NCBI RefSeq assembly: GCF_001039275.2
Contig: NZ_CP030117.1
Span: forward strand, 2,170,001-2,234,000
Length of the DNA: 64,000 nt
Source of the DNA: Brevibacillus brevis
Lineage (GTDB): Bacteria; Bacillota; Bacilli; Brevibacillales; Brevibacillaceae
Direction: 5' to 3'
The notes beneath the pieces are model-generated. The model was not told the DNA's origin, ran no database searches, and was given only the letters and a program-made list of their open reading frames with translations. The translations under genes and the position numbers were made by a program. Shown piece after piece: positions 1 through 8,195 of this stretch; position 1 is the first letter of the stretch; the number at the start of each line of letters is the position of its first letter.

Positions 1-25
1 AGAGAAATGTTGGAAAAACAACACT

Positions 26-60
26 ACCTAAATTCAGATCAGACCCAATCTGGTTTAGGT
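26..60 (+). other. Leader hairpin before glycosyltransferase RBS
   Basis: ACCTAAA (26-32) pairs with TTTAGGT (54-60), and inside it CAGAT (35-39) pairs with ATCTG (48-52). No T-run follows. The structure ends just upstream of the GAGGAG ribosome-binding site, so it may affect translation initiation or mark the end of an upstream unit. The role is inferred. Confidence 0.4.
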
Positions 61-75
61 CGAGGAGAAGAACCC

Positions 76-1314
76 ATGAGTGTAATTAGAGAGATCATTG
101 AGGGATTATTCATCGGATTTACTTCTGCGGTGGGTGTAATCGGCACATATCAAACATTAGTTTCATGTGCAGGCCTGTTCCGCAAAAAAGAGCAAGTAAC
201 AACTGAGCCGCAAAAGACGTTTGCTGTGCTCGTGGCAGCTCACAATGAGAGCGCCGTAATTGCTCCGCTAATTGAAAACCTGAAGAAACTCGACTATCCA
301 CGTGAAATGTACGACATCTTCGTCATTTGCGACAACTGTACAGATAACACGGCAGAAATTAGTCGGGCGCATGGTGCAATTGCATGTGAGCGTTTTGACA
401 CATCAAAGCGTGGGAAAGGCTACGGCATCGAATGGATGCTGGAGAACCTCTGGGCAAGACCTAAGCAGTACGACGCTGTCGTCATGTTTGATGCTGACAA
501 CTTGGTTGAGAAAAACTTCCTGAAAGTAATGAATGACCGTCTCTGCAAAGGGGCGCGTGTGATCCAAGGTTACCTCGACTCCAAGAACCCGTTTGATTCA
601 TGGATTACGCTGTCCTATGCGGTTACCTACTGGTTTACAAACCGTATGTGGCAACTGGCTCGTCACAATTTGGGACTGCCGAACACTTTGGGCGGAACCG
701 GCTTGTGCATTGAGAGCAACCTGCTCAAAGAAATGGGTTGGGGAGCAACCAGTCTCACGGAAGACCTGGAATTTGCAACACGTTGTATTGAACGCGGTAT
801 TTACCCGACATGGGCACATGACACCAAGGTCTGGGATGAAAAACCGATTGACTTAAAATCGTCTATGCGCCAGCGTTTGCGTTGGATGCAAGGGCACTAC
901 GATGTGGCAGGACGCTACATTCGATCTGTCTTGTTTAATGGTATGAAGTCGAGAAAGCTGGGAATGCTTGATGCAGCCTTCTACCTCTTCCAACCGATGT
1001 ACGTGCTAATGGTGACGATGATGTCGGTATTGTTCCTGGCAAGATTTTTTGATGTTGGTACCCTGACAACGGTATCCACGATCTTGCCTACGTGGCTGGT
1101 ATACGGTTCTACTGCCGTGTTCTACCTGTTGCCGATCCTGGCCCTCTATTTGGATAAAGTTCCGTGGAAGGGGTACTTCGGGCTCCTCTTGCTACCATTC
1201 TTTTTCCTGACCTGGCTTCCGATTATGTTTTACGCGTTCTTTACGAAGAAAAACCAAGAGTGGAGTCATACCTCTCATACACGCGCGATTCGTATCGAGG
1301 AGATTCAGCAATAG
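76..1314 (+). CDS. Membrane glycosyltransferase family 2 (processive type)
   Basis: A membrane glycosyltransferase that probably polymerises or transfers sugar from a nucleotide-sugar donor. An N-terminal membrane segment (about residues 10-35) precedes a GT-A domain with the AAHNES start, a metal-binding FDADN (about 138-142), LTEDLE (about 228) and the QRLRW motif (about 266-270) typical of cellulose/chitin/hyaluronan-synthase-like enzymes. Two or three hydrophobic segments follow in the last 100 residues. The ATG at 76 is chosen because GAGGAGAAG lies 5-6 bases before it; an upstream in-frame ATG at 7 would read through a hairpin. It appears monocistronic, with a terminator directly after. 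The product polysaccharide cannot be told from sequence. Confidence 0.85.
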   Translation: MSVIREIIEGLFIGFTSAVGVIGTYQTLVSCAGLFRKKEQVTTEPQKTFAVLVAAHNESAVIAPLIENLKKLDYPREMYDIFVICDNCTDNTAEISRAHGAIACERFDTSKRGKGYGIEWMLENLWARPKQYDAVVMFDADNLVEKNFLKVMNDRLCKGARVIQGYLDSKNPFDSWITLSYAVTYWFTNRMWQLARHNLGLPNTLGGTGLCIESNLLKEMGWGATSLTEDLEFATRCIERGIYPTWAHDTKVWDEKPIDLKSSMRQRLRWMQGHYDVAGRYIRSVLFNGMKSRKLGMLDAAFYLFQPMYVLMVTMMSVLFLARFFDVGTLTTVSTILPTWLVYGSTAVFYLLPILALYLDKVPWKGYFGLLLLPFFFLTWLPIMFYAFFTKKNQEWSHTSHTRAIRIEEIQQ

Positions 1315-1330
1315 TGACATAAACAAGCAA

Positions 1331-1364
1331 AAACCACAGGGGAATCTTCACCTGTGGTTTTCCT
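1331..1364 (+). terminator. Rho-independent terminator
   Basis: AAACCACAGG (1331-1340) pairs with CCTGTGGTTT (1351-1360), followed by a short T-rich stretch. It ends the glycosyltransferase transcript. Confidence 0.8.
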
Positions 1365-1397
1365 ATTATCTTAAAGTAGCGAGACCGTTGCCGAATT

Positions 1398-1406
1398 TGG
1401 TATAAT
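1398..1406 (+). promoter_or_regulatory. Extended -10 promoter for the radical SAM gene
   Basis: TGGTATAAT is a consensus extended -10 element. There is no convincing -35. The start codon lies about 84 bases downstream. Confidence 0.5.
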
Positions 1407-1489
1407 GACGTGATCAAGCAAGTAGCGTTCGCCAACGGGATTAAGGCACCAGCGCCAGACGTAGCGGTGCCCATAGGAGGAAAACAGCA

Positions 1490-2458
1490 ATGAAGCTCGC
1501 GACAGATATTCACAACAACGACGTCCCATTGTTGTGGGGCGATAAACGATACCATACATGGAATTACCATTTAAGAGGGACTTTTCACGAAAAGATTTTC
1601 AAGGTTCCATTGGATGGCGGTTTTAGTTGTCCGAATCGGGATGGGAAAGTAGCGACAGGCGGTTGCACGTTTTGCAGTGCGAGAGGATCTGGAGATTTTG
1701 CTGGTGATCGCAGAATGGACCTGGAAAGACAGTTTCATGATGTGAAAAACCGGATGCACGAGAAATGGCCGCAAGCCAAGTATTTGGGCTTCTTCCAAGC
1801 GTACACGAATACGTATGCACCTGTAGAGGAGCTGCGGGAGATGTACGAAGTCATCCTCCAACAAGAAGGTGTAGTCGGACTCTCCATTGCTACGCGTCCT
1901 GACTGCCTGCCAGACGACGTTGTGGAGTATTTGGCTGAATTGAATGAGCGCACATATTTGTGGGTGGAGCTCGGTCTACAGACAGTCCATGAGCACACAG
2001 CCCAGTTAATTAATCGAGCGCACGATTATCAATGCTACGTGGATGCTGTTGAGAGATTGCGCAAGCACAACATCCGTGTATGCTCTCACATTATCTACGG
2101 ATTGCCAGGAGAGAGCCACGAAGAAATGATGCAGACTGCAGAAGCTGTGGCACATCTGGATGTGCAGGGGATCAAGATACACCTATTGCACCTGCTGCGC
2201 AAAACGCCGATGGTGAAGCAATATGAAGCAGGACTCTTGGAATTCCTGTCACAGGAAGAGTACACGAAGCTCGTTGTGGATACATTGGAAATTTTACCTC
2301 CAGAAATGATCGTCCATCGAATCACAGGAGACGGACCACCTGATCTCTTGATTGGGCCGATGTGGAGTCGTAAAAAGTGGGAAGTTCTGAATGGTATTGA
2401 TGCAGAACTAAAAGCCCGAAATAGCTGGCAAGGAAAATTTTTTGTACCACATACGTAA
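1490..2458 (+). CDS. Radical SAM protein, YtqA/TIGR01212 family
   Basis: A radical S-adenosylmethionine enzyme of the YtqA (TIGR01212) family, related to the Elp3/HemN-like proteins; its substrate is not established to my knowledge. The cluster cysteines sit in CPNRDGKVATGGCTFC (Cys47, Cys59, Cys62), the CX11CX2C spacing typical of this family rather than the usual CX3CX2C. The start follows AGGAGGAAAACAGCA. At 322 residues it matches the normal length. It lies alone between two terminators. Confidence 0.88.
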   Translation: MKLATDIHNNDVPLLWGDKRYHTWNYHLRGTFHEKIFKVPLDGGFSCPNRDGKVATGGCTFCSARGSGDFAGDRRMDLERQFHDVKNRMHEKWPQAKYLGFFQAYTNTYAPVEELREMYEVILQQEGVVGLSIATRPDCLPDDVVEYLAELNERTYLWVELGLQTVHEHTAQLINRAHDYQCYVDAVERLRKHNIRVCSHIIYGLPGESHEEMMQTAEAVAHLDVQGIKIHLLHLLRKTPMVKQYEAGLLEFLSQEEYTKLVVDTLEILPPEMIVHRITGDGPPDLLIGPMWSRKKWEVLNGIDAELKARNSWQGKFFVPHT

Positions 2459-2472
2459 TGATGCAATTACAA

Positions 2473-2506
2473 AAAGGGAGCCTTTTCTTGGCTCCCTTTC
2501 TTTTTT
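2473..2506. terminator. Bidirectional terminator
   Basis: AAAGGGAGCC (2473-2482) pairs with GGCTCCCTTT (2490-2499), with T-runs on both strands. It serves the radical SAM gene and the convergent phosphodiesterase gene, whose stop codon overlaps the end of the T-run. Confidence 0.85.
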
Positions 2507-3233
2507 ATAGATTGCGAATCAGATTTCTCGCACGCTTCGGGTAATTGGTGATCAGACCATCTACACCACAGTCAATGGCTCGCTGGATTTGCCGACCAGT
2601 ATTTACCGTCCAGCTCAAAACTTCAAAATGATGCTCCTTTGCTTGTTTGACCAAGTCTTCCGTCAACTGATCAAATGGGACGTGCAATTGATCAGCTCGA
2701 TAGTTGCGGGCTATTTCCCAAGGCTTGGCGAGTGGTCCAACGTATAAAAGTCCTGTCGTTTGTGTTGCATCCAATTGCTTGATTCGTAAAAGGCTGTCGA
2801 AGTTAAACGTTGAAATGATGGTTCGCCCTGTTAGCTGGTATCGCCTGATTTGTTCGATGACGAGCTCCTCTAAGTGGGGTTGATCCTGGAAAAAATTTTT
2901 CATCTCGATAATGAAGCGCAGAGGTGTGTCGACAAACGTCTGGAATACCTCCTGTAAGGTTGGGATGTGGGCTTTTGGTACTCGCATAGAGGAGTCTTTA
3001 TCCGCACGTAGCTGACGCAGTTCGCGCAGTGAGTAATGGCGCACCAAACCTGAACCATTGGTCGTGCGCTCCAGGCTATGGTCATGAATAACAACCAGCT
3101 TATTGTCACTGCTGAGCTGGACGTCCAATTCGATCCCATTGGCTTTTCGCCGGACGGCTCCTTGAAACGATTCCATCGTATTTTCCGGAAACAGGCCGGA
3201 AGCTCCACGATGGGCATAGATGAGTGGGGGCAC
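2505..3233 (-). CDS. Glycerophosphodiester phosphodiesterase
   Basis: Hydrolyses glycerophosphodiesters to sn-glycerol 3-phosphate and an alcohol (GDPD/UgpQ family, TIM barrel). The N-terminus reads IYAHRGASG with the catalytic His-Arg, followed by ENT, IELDVQ and VIHDHSLERTTNG, which together give the metal ligands and the second catalytic His. No signal peptide is visible, so it is probably cytoplasmic. The GTG at 3233 is preferred because AAGGGAGG lies 8 bases before it and the protein then begins right at the barrel. A longer version from an ATG at 3263 (with GAGGGG before it) adds ten charged residues. Confidence 0.85.
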   Translation of the reverse strand: MPPLIYAHRGASGLFPENTMESFQGAVRRKANGIELDVQLSSDNKLVVIHDHSLERTTNGSGLVRHYSLRELRQLRADKDSSMRVPKAHIPTLQEVFQTFVDTPLRFIIEMKNFFQDQPHLEELVIEQIRRYQLTGRTIISTFNFDSLLRIKQLDATQTTGLLYVGPLAKPWEIARNYRADQLHVPFDQLTEDLVKQAKEHHFEVLSWTVNTGRQIQRAIDCGVDGLITNYPKRARNLIRNL

Positions 3234-3311
3234 GAGGGCTTCCTCCCTTCTCGAGCGTGTCATGTAAAGGGCCCCTCGATACGACCTGACATGAGAGGCA
3301 TCTCCAAAAGT

Positions 3312-3389
3312 CTATCCGATTACGACGAGTACGATGACCAAAAGGACAAAAAGGACAAGGATCAGGGCAAAATTGTTATTGCAGCTCAC
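3312..3389 (-). CDS. YjcZ-family sporulation microprotein (25 aa)
   Basis: A 25-residue peptide that begins with Ser-Cys-Asn-Asn-Asn and continues with one hydrophobic helix (FALILVLFVLLVIVLVVIG). This layout is typical of the YjcZ family of small spore/membrane proteins in Bacillales. The GTG start at 3389 follows GGAGGG with about 8 bases of spacing. Read only as part of a longer frame it would be missed. The function is unknown; membrane insertion is inferred from composition. Confidence 0.75.
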   Translation of the reverse strand: MSCNNNFALILVLFVLLVIVLVVIG

Positions 3390-3539
3390 AAAAAACACCC
3401 TCCTTCTCGCACATGAAGCATCTACTTTCATGGTATGAAAAACGAGTGAATATGACCCAACAGAATGCCCACCTTGTGTTTTTTTGTGCATGAGGAAAGC
3501 TTTTTTATACAGATTGGCAGATGACGGTCTTATTTGTTT

Positions 3540-3548
3540 TGCTACAAT
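3540..3548 (+). promoter_or_regulatory. Extended -10 upstream of ablB
   Basis: TGCTACAAT is an extended -10-like element about 35 bases before the ablB start. No good -35 is present, and I could not fit a sigma-E pair with correct spacing. Confidence 0.35.
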
Positions 3549-3582
3549 GAGAGGAGGAGTACTGTAGGGGAGGATGAAGACC

Positions 3583-4428
3583 GTGATAAATGTTGGAGGT
3601 GCACAGGACGCTGGCGACCTGATCATTGATCGACAAAATCGCCGGGTAAAGCTGCACGTGTATGAACCATCACAAATCGAGCAGTGGGATCGGGTCTTGA
3701 AGGAGCTAGCCGAAAAGTCAGAGGCAACAAAAGTCATTGTGTACGGGAAAAAACAAGATATTACGCAATGGCAATCCCTGGGTTACGAGCTAGAGGGAAC
3801 CATCGATGGTTTTTTTCAAGGGGAAAACGCACAGATGCTCACCTGCTATCTGACAAAAGAGCGGGCTACCTCTGGGGCAGCAAAACTTGCCGAGGAAATT
3901 CTTACGCTGAGCCTGTTACGAGCGGGGAGTACGATAGAGAAATCATTACCTGAGGGATACTACCTGCGTGAAGCAACGGATGCAGACACGAAGGAATTGG
4001 CGTGTTTGTATGGACTGGTATTCGCGACGTATCCTACACCGATGAACGATCCGTCCTACATTCGCAAAACCATGCAAGAGGGCACCATCTACTATGTCGT
4101 TGAATTTGAAGGCAAGATTGCATGTGCTGCGTCAGCTGAAGTCTCCGAACGATTTGGTTCAGCGGAGATGACAGATTGTGCAACCCATCCAGATCATGCG
4201 GGGAAAGGTCTCCTCCAACCGCTGTTTATCGCGCTGGAACAAAGGATGGAGGAGGCGGGGATTTACTTTTTGTACACCTTGACCCGGGCACAATCTGCAG
4301 GAATGAATGTGACGGCTGCCAAAATGGGCTATGCATACCGTGGACGGCTGATTAACAATTGTACGATCTTTTCAGGCTATGAAGACATGAATATATGGGT
4401 AAAGCCACTTCGCCCGACGAGGGAATAA
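3583..4428 (+). CDS. ablB: Putative beta-lysine N6-acetyltransferase (AblB/YodP-like)
   Basis: A GNAT-family acetyltransferase of the AblB type, expected to acetylate beta-lysine on its side-chain amine. The N-terminal third (INVGGAQDAGDLIIDRQNRRVKLHVY) and the C-terminal MGYAYRGRLINNC...EDMNIWVK segment are hallmarks of this family, and the acetyl-CoA fold lies between. In B. subtilis the homologue YodP sits beside lysine 2,3-aminomutase KamA; here no kamA is in the window, but the other yod-type genes follow within 3 kb. GGGGAGG abuts an ATG at 3574 but lies 9 bases before this GTG, hence the choice. It converges with the PucR-type gene, with only 4 bases between the stops. Confidence 0.82.
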   Translation: MINVGGAQDAGDLIIDRQNRRVKLHVYEPSQIEQWDRVLKELAEKSEATKVIVYGKKQDITQWQSLGYELEGTIDGFFQGENAQMLTCYLTKERATSGAAKLAEEILTLSLLRAGSTIEKSLPEGYYLREATDADTKELACLYGLVFATYPTPMNDPSYIRKTMQEGTIYYVVEFEGKIACAASAEVSERFGSAEMTDCATHPDHAGKGLLQPLFIALEQRMEEAGIYFLYTLTRAQSAGMNVTAAKMGYAYRGRLINNCTIFSGYEDMNIWVKPLRPTRE

Positions 4429-4432
4429 CGGG

Positions 4433-5977
4433 CTACCTGTTTGTAGGATACAACTGCTGTTGCAGACGACGGGCCATCAGGGCCAACTGAAGCTGCCAGC
4501 GTTGATGAGCATCCTCCAGGCGGTAGCCTGTTTTTTCTTCAATTTGGGTCAACCGGTACTTGAGCGTGTGTCGATGGATATACAAGGCTTGCGAGGTCTG
4601 TAGACCGTTTCCATTCTGGGCCAAATACACTTCAAGTGTTTCGAGAAGCTGTTGATTGTATTTCGTATCATAGCGAATTAATGGTTCCAGCAATGGGTTC
4701 CACAGGCGGAGCAAGCTTTCTTTTTCACGATGGTACGGAAACAAAAACTGATAGCCCTGCATATCCCGGTATCGCAAAATTTTCGGGGATTGGGCCAACA
4801 GTGGGTACGCTTGTAGAGCAAACATCGCTTCTTCGGAGGCACTGACGACGTTTGGCAATTGCTCACAGGGATTGCTCAAGGCGATTTGTAGGTCAAGTGA
4901 AGGATGAAGCCCTCTCCAGCGGGAAGTGAGCTGTTCTAATAAGCGCAGGCTCGTCTGATCATCCGGCAAAATAAACAAGAGGCAATGTGGCCGTTCACGC
5001 AGCAAATAAGAGCGCTGATGACGGTCGCTAAGCCTCCGCATCAACGTAATGACACTTTGATGCATGTCTCCGAGCATCGTCTGATCGGCTACATCTACGC
5101 GAACAGCGACACAGAGATGATGTCCAGCAAGGGGGTACCCCAGCATGCGGCAACGGCTCTCCAGCTCCGTATGGGTCATTTGCTGTCCGTTTAGGAGTTC
5201 CTCCACAAAATCCCCTTTTAACCGCCATTCCGTTGCGGCTACTGCCCTTTCCTTTACATATTCGAGAGCACATAAGGTAGAAGCATGCTGTAGTGCGACG
5301 TCATCGAGCTCTTTCCAGGCGTGCTCGGGTTTCGTTAATGTCAACGTGCCAAAATGCTCGCGATTGGCTCGAATCGGTACACGATGCGCGATTTCCTGGG
5401 ACTGATCATGCGGCAGTGCTTCCGAGCTGCCATGCTGCGTGACTTCAAAGCCTAATGCATCGATGAGCGACACGGCGCCTCCGGTAAGTGCAGCGAGCTC
5501 GCCAGCGATGGCGGGAAGGCCTCCCTTGGACAGGGCAGCATCAATCATTCGGTTATGAATCGCTGAGGAATAAGCCAGTGTTTCAAATTGCCGATTCATG
5601 ATCGGCTGCAAGATGGCTTTGGTTATGGTTGAAAAGTTTATCTCCGTGGGAATTTCAATCAATGGAAGTTGATAGTGATCTGCCAAAGTCAAAAACGTCT
5701 CGGGAATTTCCCGTAAATAAAAGCCCGTATGAATCGCAACACCACTCAGCTTTTGCTTCGCCAACGAAGGAATAAAAGAAGCGAGCTTTTCCGTATGTTC
5801 AGCAAGCCCAAAGCCGGTTGTAATCAAAAATTCGCCTTCCTGCAAGCGACTTGTATCCTCCAGCACCTCGACAATTGTCACCCAACGAATCGGATTGTCC
5901 AGTCCGCCTGCTCCTGCGATCAGCCTGGTGTGAACCATGTCCGGCAGTTGCAGCGCTTCTCTTATCGTGATGGTCAT
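4433..5977 (-). CDS. PucR-family transcriptional regulator
   Basis: A DNA-binding regulator with a PucR N-terminal domain (about residues 1-125, starting TITIREALQLPDMVHTRLIAG), a middle GGDEF-like/CdaR region and a C-terminal PucR-type helix-turn-helix (about 445-505, TSQALYIHRHTLKYRLTQIEEKTGY). The ATG follows GGAGGAG with 7-base spacing. It is divergent from the aminotransferase/CoA-transferase operon, with 156 bases between them holding two inverted repeats, so it is probably the local regulator of beta-lysine or related amine catabolism. The effector is unknown. Confidence 0.85.
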   Translation of the reverse strand: MTITIREALQLPDMVHTRLIAGAGGLDNPIRWVTIVEVLEDTSRLQEGEFLITTGFGLAEHTEKLASFIPSLAKQKLSGVAIHTGFYLREIPETFLTLADHYQLPLIEIPTEINFSTITKAILQPIMNRQFETLAYSSAIHNRMIDAALSKGGLPAIAGELAALTGGAVSLIDALGFEVTQHGSSEALPHDQSQEIAHRVPIRANREHFGTLTLTKPEHAWKELDDVALQHASTLCALEYVKERAVAATEWRLKGDFVEELLNGQQMTHTELESRCRMLGYPLAGHHLCVAVRVDVADQTMLGDMHQSVITLMRRLSDRHQRSYLLRERPHCLLFILPDDQTSLRLLEQLTSRWRGLHPSLDLQIALSNPCEQLPNVVSASEEAMFALQAYPLLAQSPKILRYRDMQGYQFLFPYHREKESLLRLWNPLLEPLIRYDTKYNQQLLETLEVYLAQNGNGLQTSQALYIHRHTLKYRLTQIEEKTGYRLEDAHQRWQLQLALMARRLQQQLYPTNR

Positions 5978-6000
5978 CAGGTATCTCCTCCAAAAGCCTC

Positions 6001-6049
6001 GGTAAAGGTTCTCTTATACAAAATGTACAAAAGATTTTGTCTCTTTACC
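6001..6049. promoter_or_regulatory. Nested inverted repeat, candidate PucR-type operator
   Basis: GGTAAAG (6001-6007) is the reverse complement of CTTTACC (6043-6049). Nested inside, ACAAAAT (6018-6024) is the reverse complement of ATTTTGT (6034-6040). It lies between the two divergent genes. Operator function is inferred. Confidence 0.4.
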
Positions 6050-6060
6050 ATGTTTTTTTG

Positions 6061-6090
6061 CCAGCACGTAGGATGGCTCTTGCGTGCTGG
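6061..6090. promoter_or_regulatory. Inverted repeat before aminotransferase operon
   Basis: CCAGCACG (6061-6068) and CGTGCTGG (6083-6090) form a perfect 8-bp inverted repeat with a 14-base gap, 44 bases before the aminotransferase start. It could be an operator or a leader hairpin. Confidence 0.35.
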
Positions 6091-6133
6091 TCAGCTAGGA
6101 TAGAGGTAGAGAATAAGCGAGGTGGCGACGAAA

Positions 6134-7486
6134 ATGACGAAAAGCTATGTAATCAAGCCTGAATTGGGCAAAGAGTATCCGGTTATTTCTCACGGCAAAG
6201 GGATCTATCTTTACGATCAAGAGGGGAATCGTTACATCGACGGTTCCAGTGGAGCGGTGACGGCAAGCATTGGTCACGGTGTAGAAGAAGTGGCTGAGGC
6301 GATGTATGCGCAAGCCAAGGAGGTTTCCTTCGTATACCGCTCGCATTTTAGCAGCGATGCTGTGGAGAAGCTGGCTACAAAGCTGGCTGAGTGGGCACCG
6401 GGCTCACTGAACTGGACGTTTTTTGTCAGTAGCGGTTCGGAAGCAACAGAGACGGCACAAAAAATCGCGATTCAATACTGGCAGGAAAAAGGAAGGCCAA
6501 CGAAAAACCGGATCATCTCCCGCTGGATGAGCTATCACGGGATTACAATGGGTGCTCTTTCGATGTCTGGGCACGTCTTGCGCAGAAAGCGATTCACTCC
6601 ATTATTGGCTGACTATCCGGCGATCACAGGACCATATCCGTATCGCAAACCAGAAGACATGTCCCTCGATTCGTATGCGCTTGCGTGTGCAAACGAGCTG
6701 GAGACGGCGATTTTGCGCGTCGGACCTGAGCAGGTAGCGGCATTCATCGCTGAGCCTGTCATCGGGGCTTCTGGTGGAGCGGTCGTGCCGCCAGATGGTT
6801 ACTTCCAACGCATTCGCGAGATTTGCGACAAATATGAGGTTCTATTTATCGCAGACGAAGTGATGACAGGGGTAGGTCGCACGGGGAAAGCGTTTGGGAT
6901 CGACCATTGGGGCGTCGTACCTGACCTGATGACATTGGGCAAAGGTATGAGTGCCGGTTACACACCTATGGCTGCTACGATTGTCTCGGACGAAATCATT
7001 GAGACCATTACAAAAGGCAGCGGCTCGATTATGGCAGGACATACGTATAGCGCCAATCCACAATCTGCTGCTGTTTCTCTGGCTGTCCTTGACTATGTGG
7101 AGAAGCATCAGCTAGTCGACAAAGCAAGAGAACAAGGTATGTATTTGCTTGCCCGCCTAAAAGAACTGGCTGACGAGCTCCCGTTGATCGGAGATGCACG
7201 CGGTCTTGGCATGCTGTGCGCGCTGGAATTTGTGAAAAACAAGCAGACAAAAGAGCCGTTTGCGCTTTCGCAAGGAGTAGGTGTGAAGGTCATTGAAAAA
7301 GCATTTGAAAAAGGCTTGCTTATTTATCCGGCAATGGGCGGAATCGAAGGAGTGGCAGGAGACGCTGTCATCATCTCGCCTCCACTGACCATTACTACAG
7401 AGCAAATCGATGAGCTGATATCTCTGCTGAAAGAAGCGGTGATAGCTGTTCAGCAAGAGCTCCAAGACAAGGCACTGATCGGATAG
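6134..7486 (+). CDS. Class III PLP aminotransferase (YodT-like)
   Basis: A pyridoxal-phosphate omega-amino-acid aminotransferase. The PLP lysine lies in TLGKGMSAGYTPM (about residue 270 of 450). The cofactor-binding FVSSGSEATE and IADEVMTGVGRTG blocks are intact. By analogy with B. subtilis YodT it would deaminate N6-acetyl-beta-lysine to 3-oxo-6-acetamidohexanoate; the substrate is inferred from the neighbours. AGGTGG lies 9 bases before the ATG at 6134, so this start is preferred over a GTG at 6122. It is the first gene of a run of five same-strand genes. Confidence 0.85.
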   Translation: MTKSYVIKPELGKEYPVISHGKGIYLYDQEGNRYIDGSSGAVTASIGHGVEEVAEAMYAQAKEVSFVYRSHFSSDAVEKLATKLAEWAPGSLNWTFFVSSGSEATETAQKIAIQYWQEKGRPTKNRIISRWMSYHGITMGALSMSGHVLRRKRFTPLLADYPAITGPYPYRKPEDMSLDSYALACANELETAILRVGPEQVAAFIAEPVIGASGGAVVPPDGYFQRIREICDKYEVLFIADEVMTGVGRTGKAFGIDHWGVVPDLMTLGKGMSAGYTPMAATIVSDEIIETITKGSGSIMAGHTYSANPQSAAVSLAVLDYVEKHQLVDKAREQGMYLLARLKELADELPLIGDARGLGMLCALEFVKNKQTKEPFALSQGVGVKVIEKAFEKGLLIYPAMGGIEGVAGDAVIISPPLTITTEQIDELISLLKEAVIAVQQELQDKALIG

Positions 7487-7502
7487 AGAAGGAGGAACGA
7501 GG

Positions 7503-8195
7503 ATGACAAACCGATTTGAAAAGGTCGTCTCCCTGTCCGAAGCGCTCACCCATTTTCGTGATGGGATGACGCTGTTGGCAGGGGGCTTCGGTGGGGTAGG
7601 CAACCCGCCTACTTTGATTCAAGGGATTTTGGATAGGGGCGTGCGTGATCTGACGCTGATCAGTAACGATACTGCTTTTCCGCATATCGGAATTGGCAAG
7701 CTGGTGACCGAAAAGCGCGTCAAAAAAGTGATAGCTTCCCACATTGGCTCCAATCCGAACGCAGGGGCCCAAATGACGGCTGGAGAGCTGGAAGTAGAGT
7801 TCTGCCCGCAGGGGATACTTGCAGAGCGTGTACGGGCAGGTGGAGTCGGTCTGGGAGGCATCCTATCAGATGTCGGTATCGGGACGATCGCGGAAAAAGG
7901 GAAACAAAAGGTCGTTCTGGATGGAAAAGAATATCTATTGGAGACACCGCTCACTGCCGAAGTGGCTATCGTACATGCGAAAAAAGCGGATCGCTTCGGC
8001 AATTTGGTGTTTGATACAAGTGCACGCAATTTCAATCCATTAGTGGCGATGGCAGGCGACATTACCATCGTGGAAGCGGATGAGATAGTTGAGGTAGGCA
8101 TGATCGACCCGGAAGAAATCGTCACCCCGGGCGTTTTCGTGAACTTTATCGTCCAAAGTGAAGGGGTGAACTGGCAATGGGCATGGGAGAAGTAA
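7503..8195 (+). CDS. 3-oxoacid CoA-transferase subunit A
   Basis: The alpha subunit of a family I CoA transferase (YodS/ScoA/AtoD-like). It shows the glycine-rich GMTLLAGGFGGVGNPPTLI near the N-terminus and SHIGSNPNAGAQM, the CoA/dimer-interface signature. It starts 17 bases after the aminotransferase, behind GGAGGAACGAGG, and overlaps subunit B by 19 bases, a sign of translational coupling. The predicted role is to exchange CoA onto a 3-oxo acid intermediate of beta-lysine breakdown, using another acyl-CoA as donor. Confidence 0.88.
   Translation: MTNRFEKVVSLSEALTHFRDGMTLLAGGFGGVGNPPTLIQGILDRGVRDLTLISNDTAFPHIGIGKLVTEKRVKKVIASHIGSNPNAGAQMTAGELEVEFCPQGILAERVRAGGVGLGGILSDVGIGTIAEKGKQKVVLDGKEYLLETPLTAEVAIVHAKKADRFGNLVFDTSARNFNPLVAMAGDITIVEADEIVEVGMIDPEEIVTPGVFVNFIVQSEGVNWQWAWEK

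Noticed and set aside
3389..3450. Sigma-E or sigma-K promoter for the YjcZ microprotein
   Set aside because: A TCATATT and a CATACCAT occur on the minus strand but only 11 bases apart, too close for sigma-E; the sigma-K -10 lacks its TA end.
6008..6019. GTTCTCTTATAC resembling a SinR half-site upstream of the pucR-like gene
   Set aside because: Only one half-site with no inverted partner; expected by chance.
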